A stretch of 55,208 nucleotides of DNA from Candidatus Sulfopaludibacter sp. SbA3 (GTDB lineage Bacteria; Acidobacteriota; Terriglobia; Bryobacterales; Bryobacteraceae). The notes beneath the pieces are model-generated. The model did no database searches. It saw only the letters and a program-made list of their open reading frames with translations, and was not told the DNA's origin. The stretch lies in NCBI GenBank assembly GCA_945861625.1, contig CAMAVI010000016.1, forward strand, positions 1 to 55,208. Direction: 5' to 3'. Shown here piece after piece: positions 34,280 through 41,658 of this stretch; within the stretch, counting starts at the first letter, position 1, and each line of letters begins with the position of its first letter. Both the position numbers and the translations under genes were made by a program.

Positions 34280-35356
34280 CTACCTCTTAACCGCCCTGAA
34301 CATGTGCAGCTTCCCGCCGTAGGGCACTTCGCCGATGATGATGTCGCCTTTCGAGTTCACGGCGAGGGCGTGGGGATCGGTCAGGTCGCCAGCCTGGTTG
34401 CCGGAGCGCCCGAAACTGCCGAGCACCTGGCCACTCACGCGGTCCAGAATGTGAATCGTGTTGTCGGCGCCGTTCGCCACGAACATGTACTTCTGCTCCC
34501 GGTCGGGCGAAAAGCCGATGGCGCCCGCCGTGCCCACCGCGTTCTCCGAACCCGTCCGGTGCGCGGTCTTCGTCGTAATGCGGATGTTGCGTTTGAAGTT
34601 GCCCATCTTGTCGAAGACCTCGATGCGGTCACCCAGGCGGTCGCACACGTACACCAGGCCGTCGTTGCCGATCACCACGCAGTGCACCGGAGCCAGGAAC
34701 ACGCCGGGCACTCCCGCGTCCGTCTCGGCCTGTGTGGCCTGCCGCCCCCACTGGCGCAGGAAATTGCCCTGCTTGTCGAACACCGCCACACGCTTGTTGC
34801 CGTAGCCGTCGGAAACGTAGATGTCGCCGTTCGCCGGGTCGACGGCCACGTTCGACGGTTTGAACAGCGACGTCTTGCTGGCGTTCAGCCCGCGGCCCGT
34901 CTCGGTGCCGTCCTCGCTATCCATCACGCCTTTCTTGCCGATCTGCAGCAGCAGCTTCGTGCCGTCGTGCGTGTACTTCTGCACCGTGCCGTCATTGTTG
35001 CCGGCGGTCCAGAAGTTGCCTTCTTTGTCGATGAAGCAGCCGTGCTGGGTCTTGGCCATGATGTTACGGTCGCCCCAGGAGCGCACCAGATTGCCCGCGT
35101 CGTCGAATTCCAGCACCGGAGGCGCGGGCGTGGCAAGATTTCGCTCCTTGGGCAGCAGGACGCCGCGCGTCACGAGGAAGACATGGTCGCGCGCATCGAC
35201 GCACACACTGCCGATGGCGCCCCACACCCAGCCCTCCGGCAGCGGCTTGGGCCAGAACGGGTCAAACTTGAACTGAGGAACTTCAGCAGCGAACAGCCGG
35301 GCGGCAAACAGCCCGCCCGCGAATGCGAAGCTCAACAGGATGGCGATTCTCTTCAT
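34280..35356 (-). CDS. NHL-repeat beta-propeller protein, exported (third paralogue)
   Basis: The start at 35356 gives a signal peptide (MKRIAILLSFAFAGGLFAARL) and AGGA at a suitable distance, unlike the ATG at 35365. The 358-residue protein has repeated NHL blades, for example DIYVSDGYGNKRVAVFDKQG, LVYVCDRLGDRIEVFDKMG and NTIHILDRVSGQVLGSFGR. It is clearly paralogous to the two other NHL proteins in the window. No co-oriented enzyme gene is close. The role is unknown. Confidence 0.84.
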   Translation of the reverse strand: MKRIAILLSFAFAGGLFAARLFAAEVPQFKFDPFWPKPLPEGWVWGAIGSVCVDARDHVFLVTRGVLLPKERNLATPAPPVLEFDDAGNLVRSWGDRNIMAKTQHGCFIDKEGNFWTAGNNDGTVQKYTHDGTKLLLQIGKKGVMDSEDGTETGRGLNASKTSLFKPSNVAVDPANGDIYVSDGYGNKRVAVFDKQGNFLRQWGRQATQAETDAGVPGVFLAPVHCVVIGNDGLVYVCDRLGDRIEVFDKMGNFKRNIRITTKTAHRTGSENAVGTAGAIGFSPDREQKYMFVANGADNTIHILDRVSGQVLGSFGRSGNQAGDLTDPHALAVNSKGDIIIGEVPYGGKLHMFRAVKR

Positions 35357-35433
35357 GCTGGACATCCTACCAGAGAGTGGAGAAAGAATCTTGGCTAGCG
35401 AATGGACGCGGATGGACGCCAGACCCGACTCGA

Positions 35434-36192
35434 CTACATTTTGAGTTTTAGCGGGATCATGGTTCGATGTTGCACGAAACGCTGCCGCACTTTATCGAAG
35501 TAAACCCGCTCGTGAAACTTGAAATCCGCACCGCGTCCCGGGTTCCATGAAAAGTTCCAATGCCCCGGTTTCGGCGGTTCTATTCGGAAAATCTGCTGTA
35601 TCCAAAACTTTACTTCCGGCTTTCCCTTCCCTTCTGTGACTTCGACGGGATACTGCACAACTTGATCGGATATAGTTTGGTAGCCAAAAACACTCGTTTC
35701 CGCAATGCCGCACGCCGCGAACCCGAAGAGGACGAACTCGGCAGCAACACCATCCCCTGTGAAGTCTCGGAGGTGGAGAAGTCTGGGTTTGCCTTCCTTG
35801 TCTGAATCGAGAAGGGGGACGTGGTAGTAGGCGTCATGCACTCGAAAAGGAAGCTGGAAGCTGTCGGCCGGATAGCCTGACTCGATTGAAATCGTGTTGA
35901 CACTTTTTCGGGCCGTTACGTCGACGAGAGACAGCCTCGTAGGCCCGAACCAGTGGTCGCCATAAACTTCGTCCCCACAATAGAAATCGTTAGGCTTACG
36001 CACCTCCTTCGTGGGATTTTGCATCCAGAGCACCAGCGTTCGATTCTTCCCGGTCGCAGGACGTAGGTCCGCAGTCTCGACGACCATCGCACCGGTCGGC
36101 AAGAGCCCTTCGGGAACGGACGGTGGCACACCTTGAGCGGCAAGCACGGAAATGGTAGCGCACAAGGCGAAGCTCGCACTTCGGATCACCAT
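35434..36192 (-). CDS. Exported protein of unknown function
   Basis: From the ATG at 36192 the frame gives 252 residues with a signal peptide (MVIRSASFALCATISVLAA). I recognise no domain. The mature part is rich in aromatic residues and turns, with the stretches FYCGDEVYGDHWFGPTRLSL, HDAYYHVPLLDSDKEGKP and an RDFTGDGVAAEFVLFG segment that looks like an FG-GAP-type calcium loop. The longer frame to 36243 lacks a signal before Met18, so the shorter start is preferred. Confidence 0.6.
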   Translation of the reverse strand: MVIRSASFALCATISVLAAQGVPPSVPEGLLPTGAMVVETADLRPATGKNRTLVLWMQNPTKEVRKPNDFYCGDEVYGDHWFGPTRLSLVDVTARKSVNTISIESGYPADSFQLPFRVHDAYYHVPLLDSDKEGKPRLLHLRDFTGDGVAAEFVLFGFAACGIAETSVFGYQTISDQVVQYPVEVTEGKGKPEVKFWIQQIFRIEPPKPGHWNFSWNPGRGADFKFHERVYFDKVRQRFVQHRTMIPLKLKM

Positions 36193-36335
36193 GTTAAAAG
36201 CCACTCTAACGCATTTATTGAGTGGCTTCCCATCCGCGTCCATTCGCGTTTATTCGCGAGCCAAATCAAAATATCTCCCCTCCCCACAACACTTCCTCTT
36301 CCAACTCACCTGCCTTTCCCCGGCCCTCGCTTACC

Positions 36336-36600
36336 GTGAAGCCAAGAAGCCGGGTGTTCGTCTTGCAGAGTACCGGTTCACCAAAGTTCCGGCATCCTAG
36401 GCTCGGCCGGGACACGGTTAACACCTCCCGGCGGGGAGGACCGGACGATTCAAGTCGCTTGCCTGCAAAGGGTGCGGCGGCACCGTCATTCAAGGGTACG
36501 TAACGCCGCCGCACTCCGTTTTGCAGGCTGCACCCAAGACGCTGTCGCGAAACCTCAGCCGGACGCCGCCTTCTGATAGTGGCGGCAAGGGGTACCCCGA
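36336..36600 (+). ncRNA. Highly structured RNA candidate, possibly HEARO / IscB-type omega RNA
   Basis: The 36193-36739 gap has no protein-coding signal but dense complementary segments. These include a long hairpin 36461-36528 (9 bp GCCTGCAAA/TTTGCAGGC plus 10 bp GTGCGGCGGC/GCCGCCGCAC), a long-range 7-bp helix 36359-36365 with 36535-36541, GGTGTT/AACACC (36353-36358 with 36420-36425), CCTCCC/GGGAGG (36424-36439) and GCCGCC/GGCGGC (36565-36586). Such nested long-range pairing is typical of large non-coding RNAs. The GTGA at 36336 at the apparent 5' edge and the absence of an ORF recall solo HEARO elements (relatives of IscB omega RNAs). The family name and strand are inference. Confidence 0.4.
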
Positions 36601-36739
36601 AATCATCTGTATCCATCCGTGAGCCTTCTTCCGGGCCTCTGGCCCCTCTCTGCCCCGGACTCCCCATCAGGCCCTTGCATTTCGAAACAAAAGCAGTTCT
36701 CATAAATAGAGATACGCTCCCATCAAAAGCGAGGGCACT

Positions 36740-38806
36740 ATGAACGCATTGAAGATCGCACGTGTACTGACCGTTGCCGCGATTGCAGTTGTCATTCCCG
36801 CGAACGCGGCCATCACGAAGCTTGAGATCACGTCGCAAGGCCCGGCCTACGGCGGCTACTCGTTCCCCGGCGTCGGCACGTACGAGAAGATCGTCGGCAA
36901 GGCCTACGGCGAGCTCGATCCGAAGGACCGCCGCAACAAGGTCATCGTCGACCTGAGCCTGGCCCCTCGCAACGCCAAAGGCAAGGTCGAGTACGCCTTC
37001 GACTTCTACATCCTCAAGCCCACCGACCTCAGCAAGGGCAACCACAAAGCTTTCTATGAGCCGCCGAACCGGGGCCGCAAGACGTTCGGCAATTTCAACC
37101 GCTCCAAGGGCGGCAATGATCCCGCGCAGTCGGCGAACCCCGGCGACACGTTCCTCGCGCCCCAAGGCTACACGATGGTGTGGAGCGGCTGGGACGCCTC
37201 GGCGGGCACCGACAATTCGAAATTCAATACGACCATCACACTGCCGGTCGCCAAGAACGCCGATGGCTCTTCGATCACCGGCCCCGCGTATGAGTACATC
37301 GTGACCGGCGCAGCGTCTTACAAGCTGGCCTACGCCGCCGCCACCACGGACACCGCCAAGGCCACTCTCACGCATCGCGTGCGTCTGGACGACAAACCGG
37401 AAGCGCTCCCCGCCACCAGCTGGGAATTCACGAACAACGGAAACGCGATCCGCTTGCTGCCCGAGGGAACCAAGTTCACAGCGAACGACATCTACGAGCT
37501 TTCCTACACCGCGAAGGACCCCACGGTGAACGGCATCGGCTTCGCGGCCATCCGCGATTTCAACTCGTTCCTGCGCTACGCCGGCGCCGACAGCGCGGGC
37601 ACCAAGAACCCGCTGGCGGGTGATGTCACGCGGATCTTGAGCTACACCCAGTCGCAGCCGGGCCGTCTCCTGAATGATTTCCGGCAGCTCGGCTTCAACG
37701 AAGACGAGAACGGCAAGATTGTCATCGACGGCATGCTGAATTGGATCGCTGCCGGCGACGGCATCAACATGAACTACCGTTTCTCGCAGCCGGGCCGCAC
37801 GCAGCGCAACCGTCAGGATCAGCTTTATGTCGAAGGCGTATTCCCGTTCGCGAACGCCAAGTCGAAAGATCCCATCACGGGTAAGACCGCGGGCCGCTAC
37901 GATGCCTGCACGGTGACCAAGACCTGTCCGCTGGCGCTCGAAGTTTACTCGGAAAACGAATTCTATGTGAAGGCCGGGTCGCTCATGAGCACCGATGCCG
38001 CGGGGAAGAAGGATCTGCCCGATCAACCGATGGCGCGCAACTATCTGATCGCGAGCCACCAGCATGGCGTCGGTAACGGCAAGAAGGGCGTTTGCCAGGT
38101 GCCTACGAATCCGCTGGATTCGAGCCCCGTGCTGCGCGCTCTCTTCAGCGACCTCGACGAATGGTCGACCAAGGACACGCTGCCGCCTCCGAGCATGGTT
38201 CCGCATCTGGCCGACGGCACATTGGTGCCGCCCATGCCGCAGGAAAAAGTCGGCTTCCCCAAGATTCCCGGCGTGACTTACAACGGGCTGAAATCCACGC
38301 GCTACCTGCTGAACTACGGGCCGGACTTTTATAAGACCGGCATCATGACCGTCAATCCGCCAGTGATGAAGTCGCCCATCTTCGACAACCCGGCCAACGG
38401 CCCGATCTATCCAAGCTACGTTCCCAAGACCGACGCCGACGGCAACGATATCGCGGGCCTTCGCCTGGTGGATGTGACCGTGCCGCTCGCCACCTACACA
38501 GGTTGGGCGCTACGCACCGGTCCGCAAACCGGCGATGGCTGCGAGGGTTCCGGACAGTACATCACTTTCCCCAAGACCAAGGCCGAGCGTATGAACTCCG
38601 GCGACCCGCGCATGTCGATCGAAGAGCGCTATCCCGCGTTCTCGGCATATTCGAACGCGGTGACCAAAGCATTGGATGAGATGATCGCCAAGCGCCTGAT
38701 CCTCGCGCAGGATCGCGACGCGCAGCTCAAGCGTCTGTTGGATGCCGGCAAGGCCACCGGCGCCATCAAGATGGACGGGGTCGAGGTCACGGCGTCGGCC
38801 CGCTAG
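36740..38806 (+). CDS. Alpha/beta hydrolase domain protein (Abhydrolase_10 type), exported
   Basis: A 688-residue secreted protein with a signal peptide (about 1-23). The protein matches a large alpha/beta-hydrolase-domain family often annotated only by that name, with YSFPGVGTYEKIVGKAYGEL at the start, FYEPPNRGRKT and YTMVWSGWDAS in the N-terminal half, and ARNYLIASHQHGVGNGKKG later. Serine-hydrolase activity on esters is likely but the substrate is unknown. GAGGG lies five bases before the ATG. The gene runs antisense to a 646-codon open frame that I regard as a shadow. Confidence 0.8.
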   Translation: MNALKIARVLTVAAIAVVIPANAAITKLEITSQGPAYGGYSFPGVGTYEKIVGKAYGELDPKDRRNKVIVDLSLAPRNAKGKVEYAFDFYILKPTDLSKGNHKAFYEPPNRGRKTFGNFNRSKGGNDPAQSANPGDTFLAPQGYTMVWSGWDASAGTDNSKFNTTITLPVAKNADGSSITGPAYEYIVTGAASYKLAYAAATTDTAKATLTHRVRLDDKPEALPATSWEFTNNGNAIRLLPEGTKFTANDIYELSYTAKDPTVNGIGFAAIRDFNSFLRYAGADSAGTKNPLAGDVTRILSYTQSQPGRLLNDFRQLGFNEDENGKIVIDGMLNWIAAGDGINMNYRFSQPGRTQRNRQDQLYVEGVFPFANAKSKDPITGKTAGRYDACTVTKTCPLALEVYSENEFYVKAGSLMSTDAAGKKDLPDQPMARNYLIASHQHGVGNGKKGVCQVPTNPLDSSPVLRALFSDLDEWSTKDTLPPPSMVPHLADGTLVPPMPQEKVGFPKIPGVTYNGLKSTRYLLNYGPDFYKTGIMTVNPPVMKSPIFDNPANGPIYPSYVPKTDADGNDIAGLRLVDVTVPLATYTGWALRTGPQTGDGCEGSGQYITFPKTKAERMNSGDPRMSIEERYPAFSAYSNAVTKALDEMIAKRLILAQDRDAQLKRLLDAGKATGAIKMDGVEVTASAR

Positions 38807-38807
38807 A

Positions 38808-38918
38808 GCACCGAACCGCGACGGTAACGGAGCGGCACGCAGTCGCACCGCTTGTTCACACGCGCGGCTCAGTGTCGGCATCGTCCGCGCACCGAACCGC
38901 GACGGTAACGGAGCGGCA
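38808..38918. repeat. REP-like palindromic repeat cluster
   Basis: Two identical 30-nt copies (38808-38837 and 38889-38918) flank an inverted related copy (38847-38876). The inverted copy matches the isolated repeat at 18678-18707 at 26 of 30 positions. The alternating orientation is the arrangement of bacterial REP/BIME elements. The cluster begins two bases after the stop of the alpha/beta hydrolase gene and could terminate or stabilise its mRNA. Confidence 0.65.
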
Positions 38919-38938
38919 AATCCTAAATCCCGCTCGCG

Positions 38939-38968
38939 CGGACCCGAGGCTCTCGGACCCGAGGCTCT
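38939..38968. repeat. 15-nt tandem duplication
   Basis: CGGACCCGAGGCTCT occurs twice in direct succession (38939-38953 and 38954-38968), 20 nt after the REP-like cluster. It looks like a slippage duplication within repeat-rich intergenic DNA. Confidence 0.6.
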
Positions 38969-39046
38969 CCGTCCAATTAGTTAGGTGGTATAGTTGGGCG
39001 ATTTCACTCCCGCCGCACCGCTGAGTTCGTTCAAGGAGGAACGCAG

Positions 39047-39067
39047 ATGATATGTCGCCGCCGGTGA
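39047..39067 (+). other. Ribosome site plus 6-codon ORF in front of the kelch gene
   Basis: AAGGAGG followed six bases later by ATG (39047) is the best ribosome site in this gap, but the frame stops at TGA after six codons (MICRRR). The frame is the same as that of the kelch gene, whose next possible start is TTG at 39095. Either this is a leader peptide, or the kelch gene has acquired an early nonsense codon. Confidence 0.5.
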
Positions 39068-39094
39068 TCTAATGTCTTAACGATTCACGAAGTC

Positions 39095-40534
39095 TTGCGC
39101 TTCGCGGCATACGCAATAGCTCCGGTCGTCATCTGTTTGCTTGTCTGCGCCACCCTTGCAGAGGCGCAGCAACAAACCTGGAGTTTGACCGGCCCCATCG
39201 GCAAGGCGCGTCTGTGGGGGCACACGGCGACATTGCTAGCGAACGGCAACGTGCTGGTTGCAGGCGGCACCGTCTACGAAGTGAAAAACTCATCCTTTGT
39301 TGCTGTGCCTGAATATCGGACCGATCTGTACGACTCCTTGAGCGGCCAATGGAGCGCTACGGGAAACTTGAATACGCGGCGCTCGGACCACCTGGCGGTG
39401 CGTTTAACGACCGGTAAGGTTCTGATTGTGGGAGGATGGCAAGGCACCACACCCCTGAGCAGCGCGGAACTTTATGACCCCGCCTCCGGCATCTGGAGCG
39501 CCACGGGCAGTCTCAGCGTGGCACGGGGATTCGCCACGGCAACACTCCTCGCCGACGGCAGAGTACTTGTCGCCGGTGGTGTCGATAGCTACGGCTTGTC
39601 GGCGGAACTCGCCACAGCCGAGTTGTACGATCCAGCCACAGGCGCGTGGAGCCCCACGGGAAGCATGAACTCGCCACGGCAGTCGCCTAGTGCAACACTG
39701 CTGCCAGGTGGCAAGGTGTTGGTCGCGGGCGGCCTCTACGAATGGCCTCGACCCAATGACATCGCTCCCAAACCTGGTGCCGTCCTGCGATCCGCCGAGA
39801 TCTATGATCCGGCCACCGGAAACTGGACGGCGACCGGCAGTCTCGTCACTCCGCGCGTCGTCCATTCGGCAACCCTGATGAACAACGGTAAGGTTTTGGT
39901 CACCGGCGGAGGACGCGAAGAGTATCCCTTTGACCACCACAACGGAGTGGACAAGACGGAAATGTACGATCCGGCCACCGGACAATGGAGCGCGGCCGCC
40001 AATTTGAACGTGCCCCGCTTTGGCCACGCCGCTACCCTGCTGTCGAATGGCGGCGTCCTTGTTTCTGGAGGAGGAGACGGGGACGTTGCTCCCGACAACG
40101 CCGAGATCTTTGACCCGGTCAGCGGCAATTGGAGCTCCTCCCCAGCCTTAAAAGCGGCCCACTGGGGACTTACGGCGACGTTGCTGGCGAACGGTACCGT
40201 TCTGGTGACTGGCGGCCCGACGGCGCAGACCGAACTGTTTGATCCGGCGCTGGCCACGCCCATCGTCAGCATGAGCTCCGCTGCCTACTGCACGGCAGAT
40301 CCATTCAGTATCACTGTGGTTCATGCAGCGCCCCAATCCTCGATTCGTCTCAGCGGCGCAAAGGACGGCGTGCCGTGGAAATTGGACCCCTTAGGCGACA
40401 CCGATGCGAATGGCGACTTCCGTGCCAGCGCAACCATCGGCGCGGACATTGTGGGGTCGCACACTTTTACCGCTGAGGTTGGCGGTGTTCGCTCGATCCC
40501 GGTTTCCTTTGTCGTGTCGAATTGCCAGCGCTGA
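39095..40534 (+). CDS. Kelch-repeat beta-propeller protein, exported
   Basis: A 479-residue protein whose frame opens with TTG at 39095 and a signal-like segment (FAAYAIAPVVICLLVCATLA). It contains about six kelch repeats with the pattern HTATLLANGNVLVAGG ... AELYDPASGIWSATGSL, then a C-terminal domain of about 95 residues of immunoglobulin-like appearance. Kelch propellers are binding scaffolds and, in galactose-oxidase-like proteins, enzymes; no copper ligands are obvious. The absence of a ribosome site before the TTG, and the abortive ORF upstream, make its expression doubtful. Confidence 0.75.
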   Translation: MRFAAYAIAPVVICLLVCATLAEAQQQTWSLTGPIGKARLWGHTATLLANGNVLVAGGTVYEVKNSSFVAVPEYRTDLYDSLSGQWSATGNLNTRRSDHLAVRLTTGKVLIVGGWQGTTPLSSAELYDPASGIWSATGSLSVARGFATATLLADGRVLVAGGVDSYGLSAELATAELYDPATGAWSPTGSMNSPRQSPSATLLPGGKVLVAGGLYEWPRPNDIAPKPGAVLRSAEIYDPATGNWTATGSLVTPRVVHSATLMNNGKVLVTGGGREEYPFDHHNGVDKTEMYDPATGQWSAAANLNVPRFGHAATLLSNGGVLVSGGGDGDVAPDNAEIFDPVSGNWSSSPALKAAHWGLTATLLANGTVLVTGGPTAQTELFDPALATPIVSMSSAAYCTADPFSITVVHAAPQSSIRLSGAKDGVPWKLDPLGDTDANGDFRASATIGADIVGSHTFTAEVGGVRSIPVSFVVSNCQR

Positions 40535-40620
40535 ATCGGTGACACTCCGGGCTTCCTCCGCCGTTGCCCCAGTCTCGTAAACGCAGGCGTGTCGCCGATT
40601 CCGGCTGCAAGCGCTATGAA

Positions 40621-41658
40621 TCAGATCCCGCTGGCGCGGATCCAGAAGCTCTCCGTCCACTTGGCTCCCGGAGCCACGGTCTGCAATTCCGCGTACTTCC
40701 CCTCGTGATTGAGATTGATGGCGTTGGTGATTCCCGTCATCGGCTCAAAGCAGATGAAGTCGCGCGGCTGGCCGTTTAGGGGCGGCGGCGAATAGATCAC
40801 GGAGACCGGATACTTGGGCCCGAAGATCGCCTCCACTTTCTTGCCGCCTCCTTCGATGGAGAAATGCGCGCGGCCTTGCGCGTCGCGTTCCAGGTCGGTG
40901 TATCCGTCGTCCAGATAATGATCTTTCAGAGGCAGCGGCTTGGGCAGATCGTTGGGCTTCAATTCACCCGTGGCCACCAGACGATTGTCCGTCACCACGT
41001 GCTTGCGCGCCGGAATGCCGGCGATCCACTGGTCGCGCGGCACATCAGGAACACGGTAGTACGGGTGAAAGCCGAGCGAGATTGGCATCGTATCGGTACT
41101 CAAGTTCGTCACCGTGATTTGCGTTTCCAGAGTGCCGCCGGACAGCCTGTACGTCAACTCGTATTCGTGCGCGAAGGGCCATTGCGCCATCAGCTCCGGG
41201 TGCTTCCAGAAGCGCAGCCGGCACGTGACATGCGCCGACTTGCCGTCGGCTTTCACTTCCACCACTTCCCACAAATCCGAGTTCGTCAGCAGACCGTGAA
41301 TGGGAATCGGCCCGCGCACGTTGCCCAGCGTCATATTGAACGGATACTTCGTGCCGTTGGCCCAAAACGCTTCTTCATTGAGGCGGTTGGCCCATGGCGC
41401 CAGGAACGGCAACCCGTTCAACACCGGGTTCTTCTTGAATTCCGCGAGATCGGTCACCGGGAAATACAGGATGTTCTTCCCGTGCACCTTCATCTCGCTG
41501 ACGCGGTTGCCGATGGTGGGCAGAATCGACACTTCGACGCCCGCCGCCGCATCGGCAAGCTGGATAACGGGAATGCCGTGATCCGCCGTGGTCCGCGCGG
41601 TGTAGTTGGCCGCGAACGAGACGGCCGAAAACGCCAGAAGGAGACCGAAACGTTTCAT
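40621..41658 (-). CDS. Aldose 1-epimerase (mutarotase), exported
   Basis: A 345-residue protein with a signal peptide (MKRFGLLLAFSAVSFAA) and the aldose epimerase fold. Conserved features are the LPTIGNRVSEMKVHGK start, PWANRLNEE, PIPIHGLL with a catalytic His, LGFHPYYRVPD with the second His, and FICFEPMTG with the catalytic Glu. It interconverts alpha and beta anomers of hexoses, here in the periplasm. Its ATG overlaps the stop of the quinoprotein glucose-dehydrogenase-like gene (TAATG), which suggests it feeds that enzyme the right anomer. Confidence 0.87.
   Translation of the reverse strand: MKRFGLLLAFSAVSFAANYTARTTADHGIPVIQLADAAAGVEVSILPTIGNRVSEMKVHGKNILYFPVTDLAEFKKNPVLNGLPFLAPWANRLNEEAFWANGTKYPFNMTLGNVRGPIPIHGLLTNSDLWEVVEVKADGKSAHVTCRLRFWKHPELMAQWPFAHEYELTYRLSGGTLETQITVTNLSTDTMPISLGFHPYYRVPDVPRDQWIAGIPARKHVVTDNRLVATGELKPNDLPKPLPLKDHYLDDGYTDLERDAQGRAHFSIEGGGKKVEAIFGPKYPVSVIYSPPPLNGQPRDFICFEPMTGITNAINLNHEGKYAELQTVAPGAKWTESFWIRASGI

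Noticed and set aside
36336-36600. Group II intron, RNase P RNA or tmRNA
   Set aside because: No domain V-like stem, no RNase P core motifs (such as GAGGAAAGTCC) and no tRNA-like ends or tag frame were found on either strand.
36266-38206. A 646-codon open frame on the minus strand
   Set aside because: It is antisense to the alpha/beta hydrolase gene for most of its length, has no recognisable family and is Arg-rich, as expected for a shadow in GC-rich DNA. Its tail runs through the structured RNA segment.
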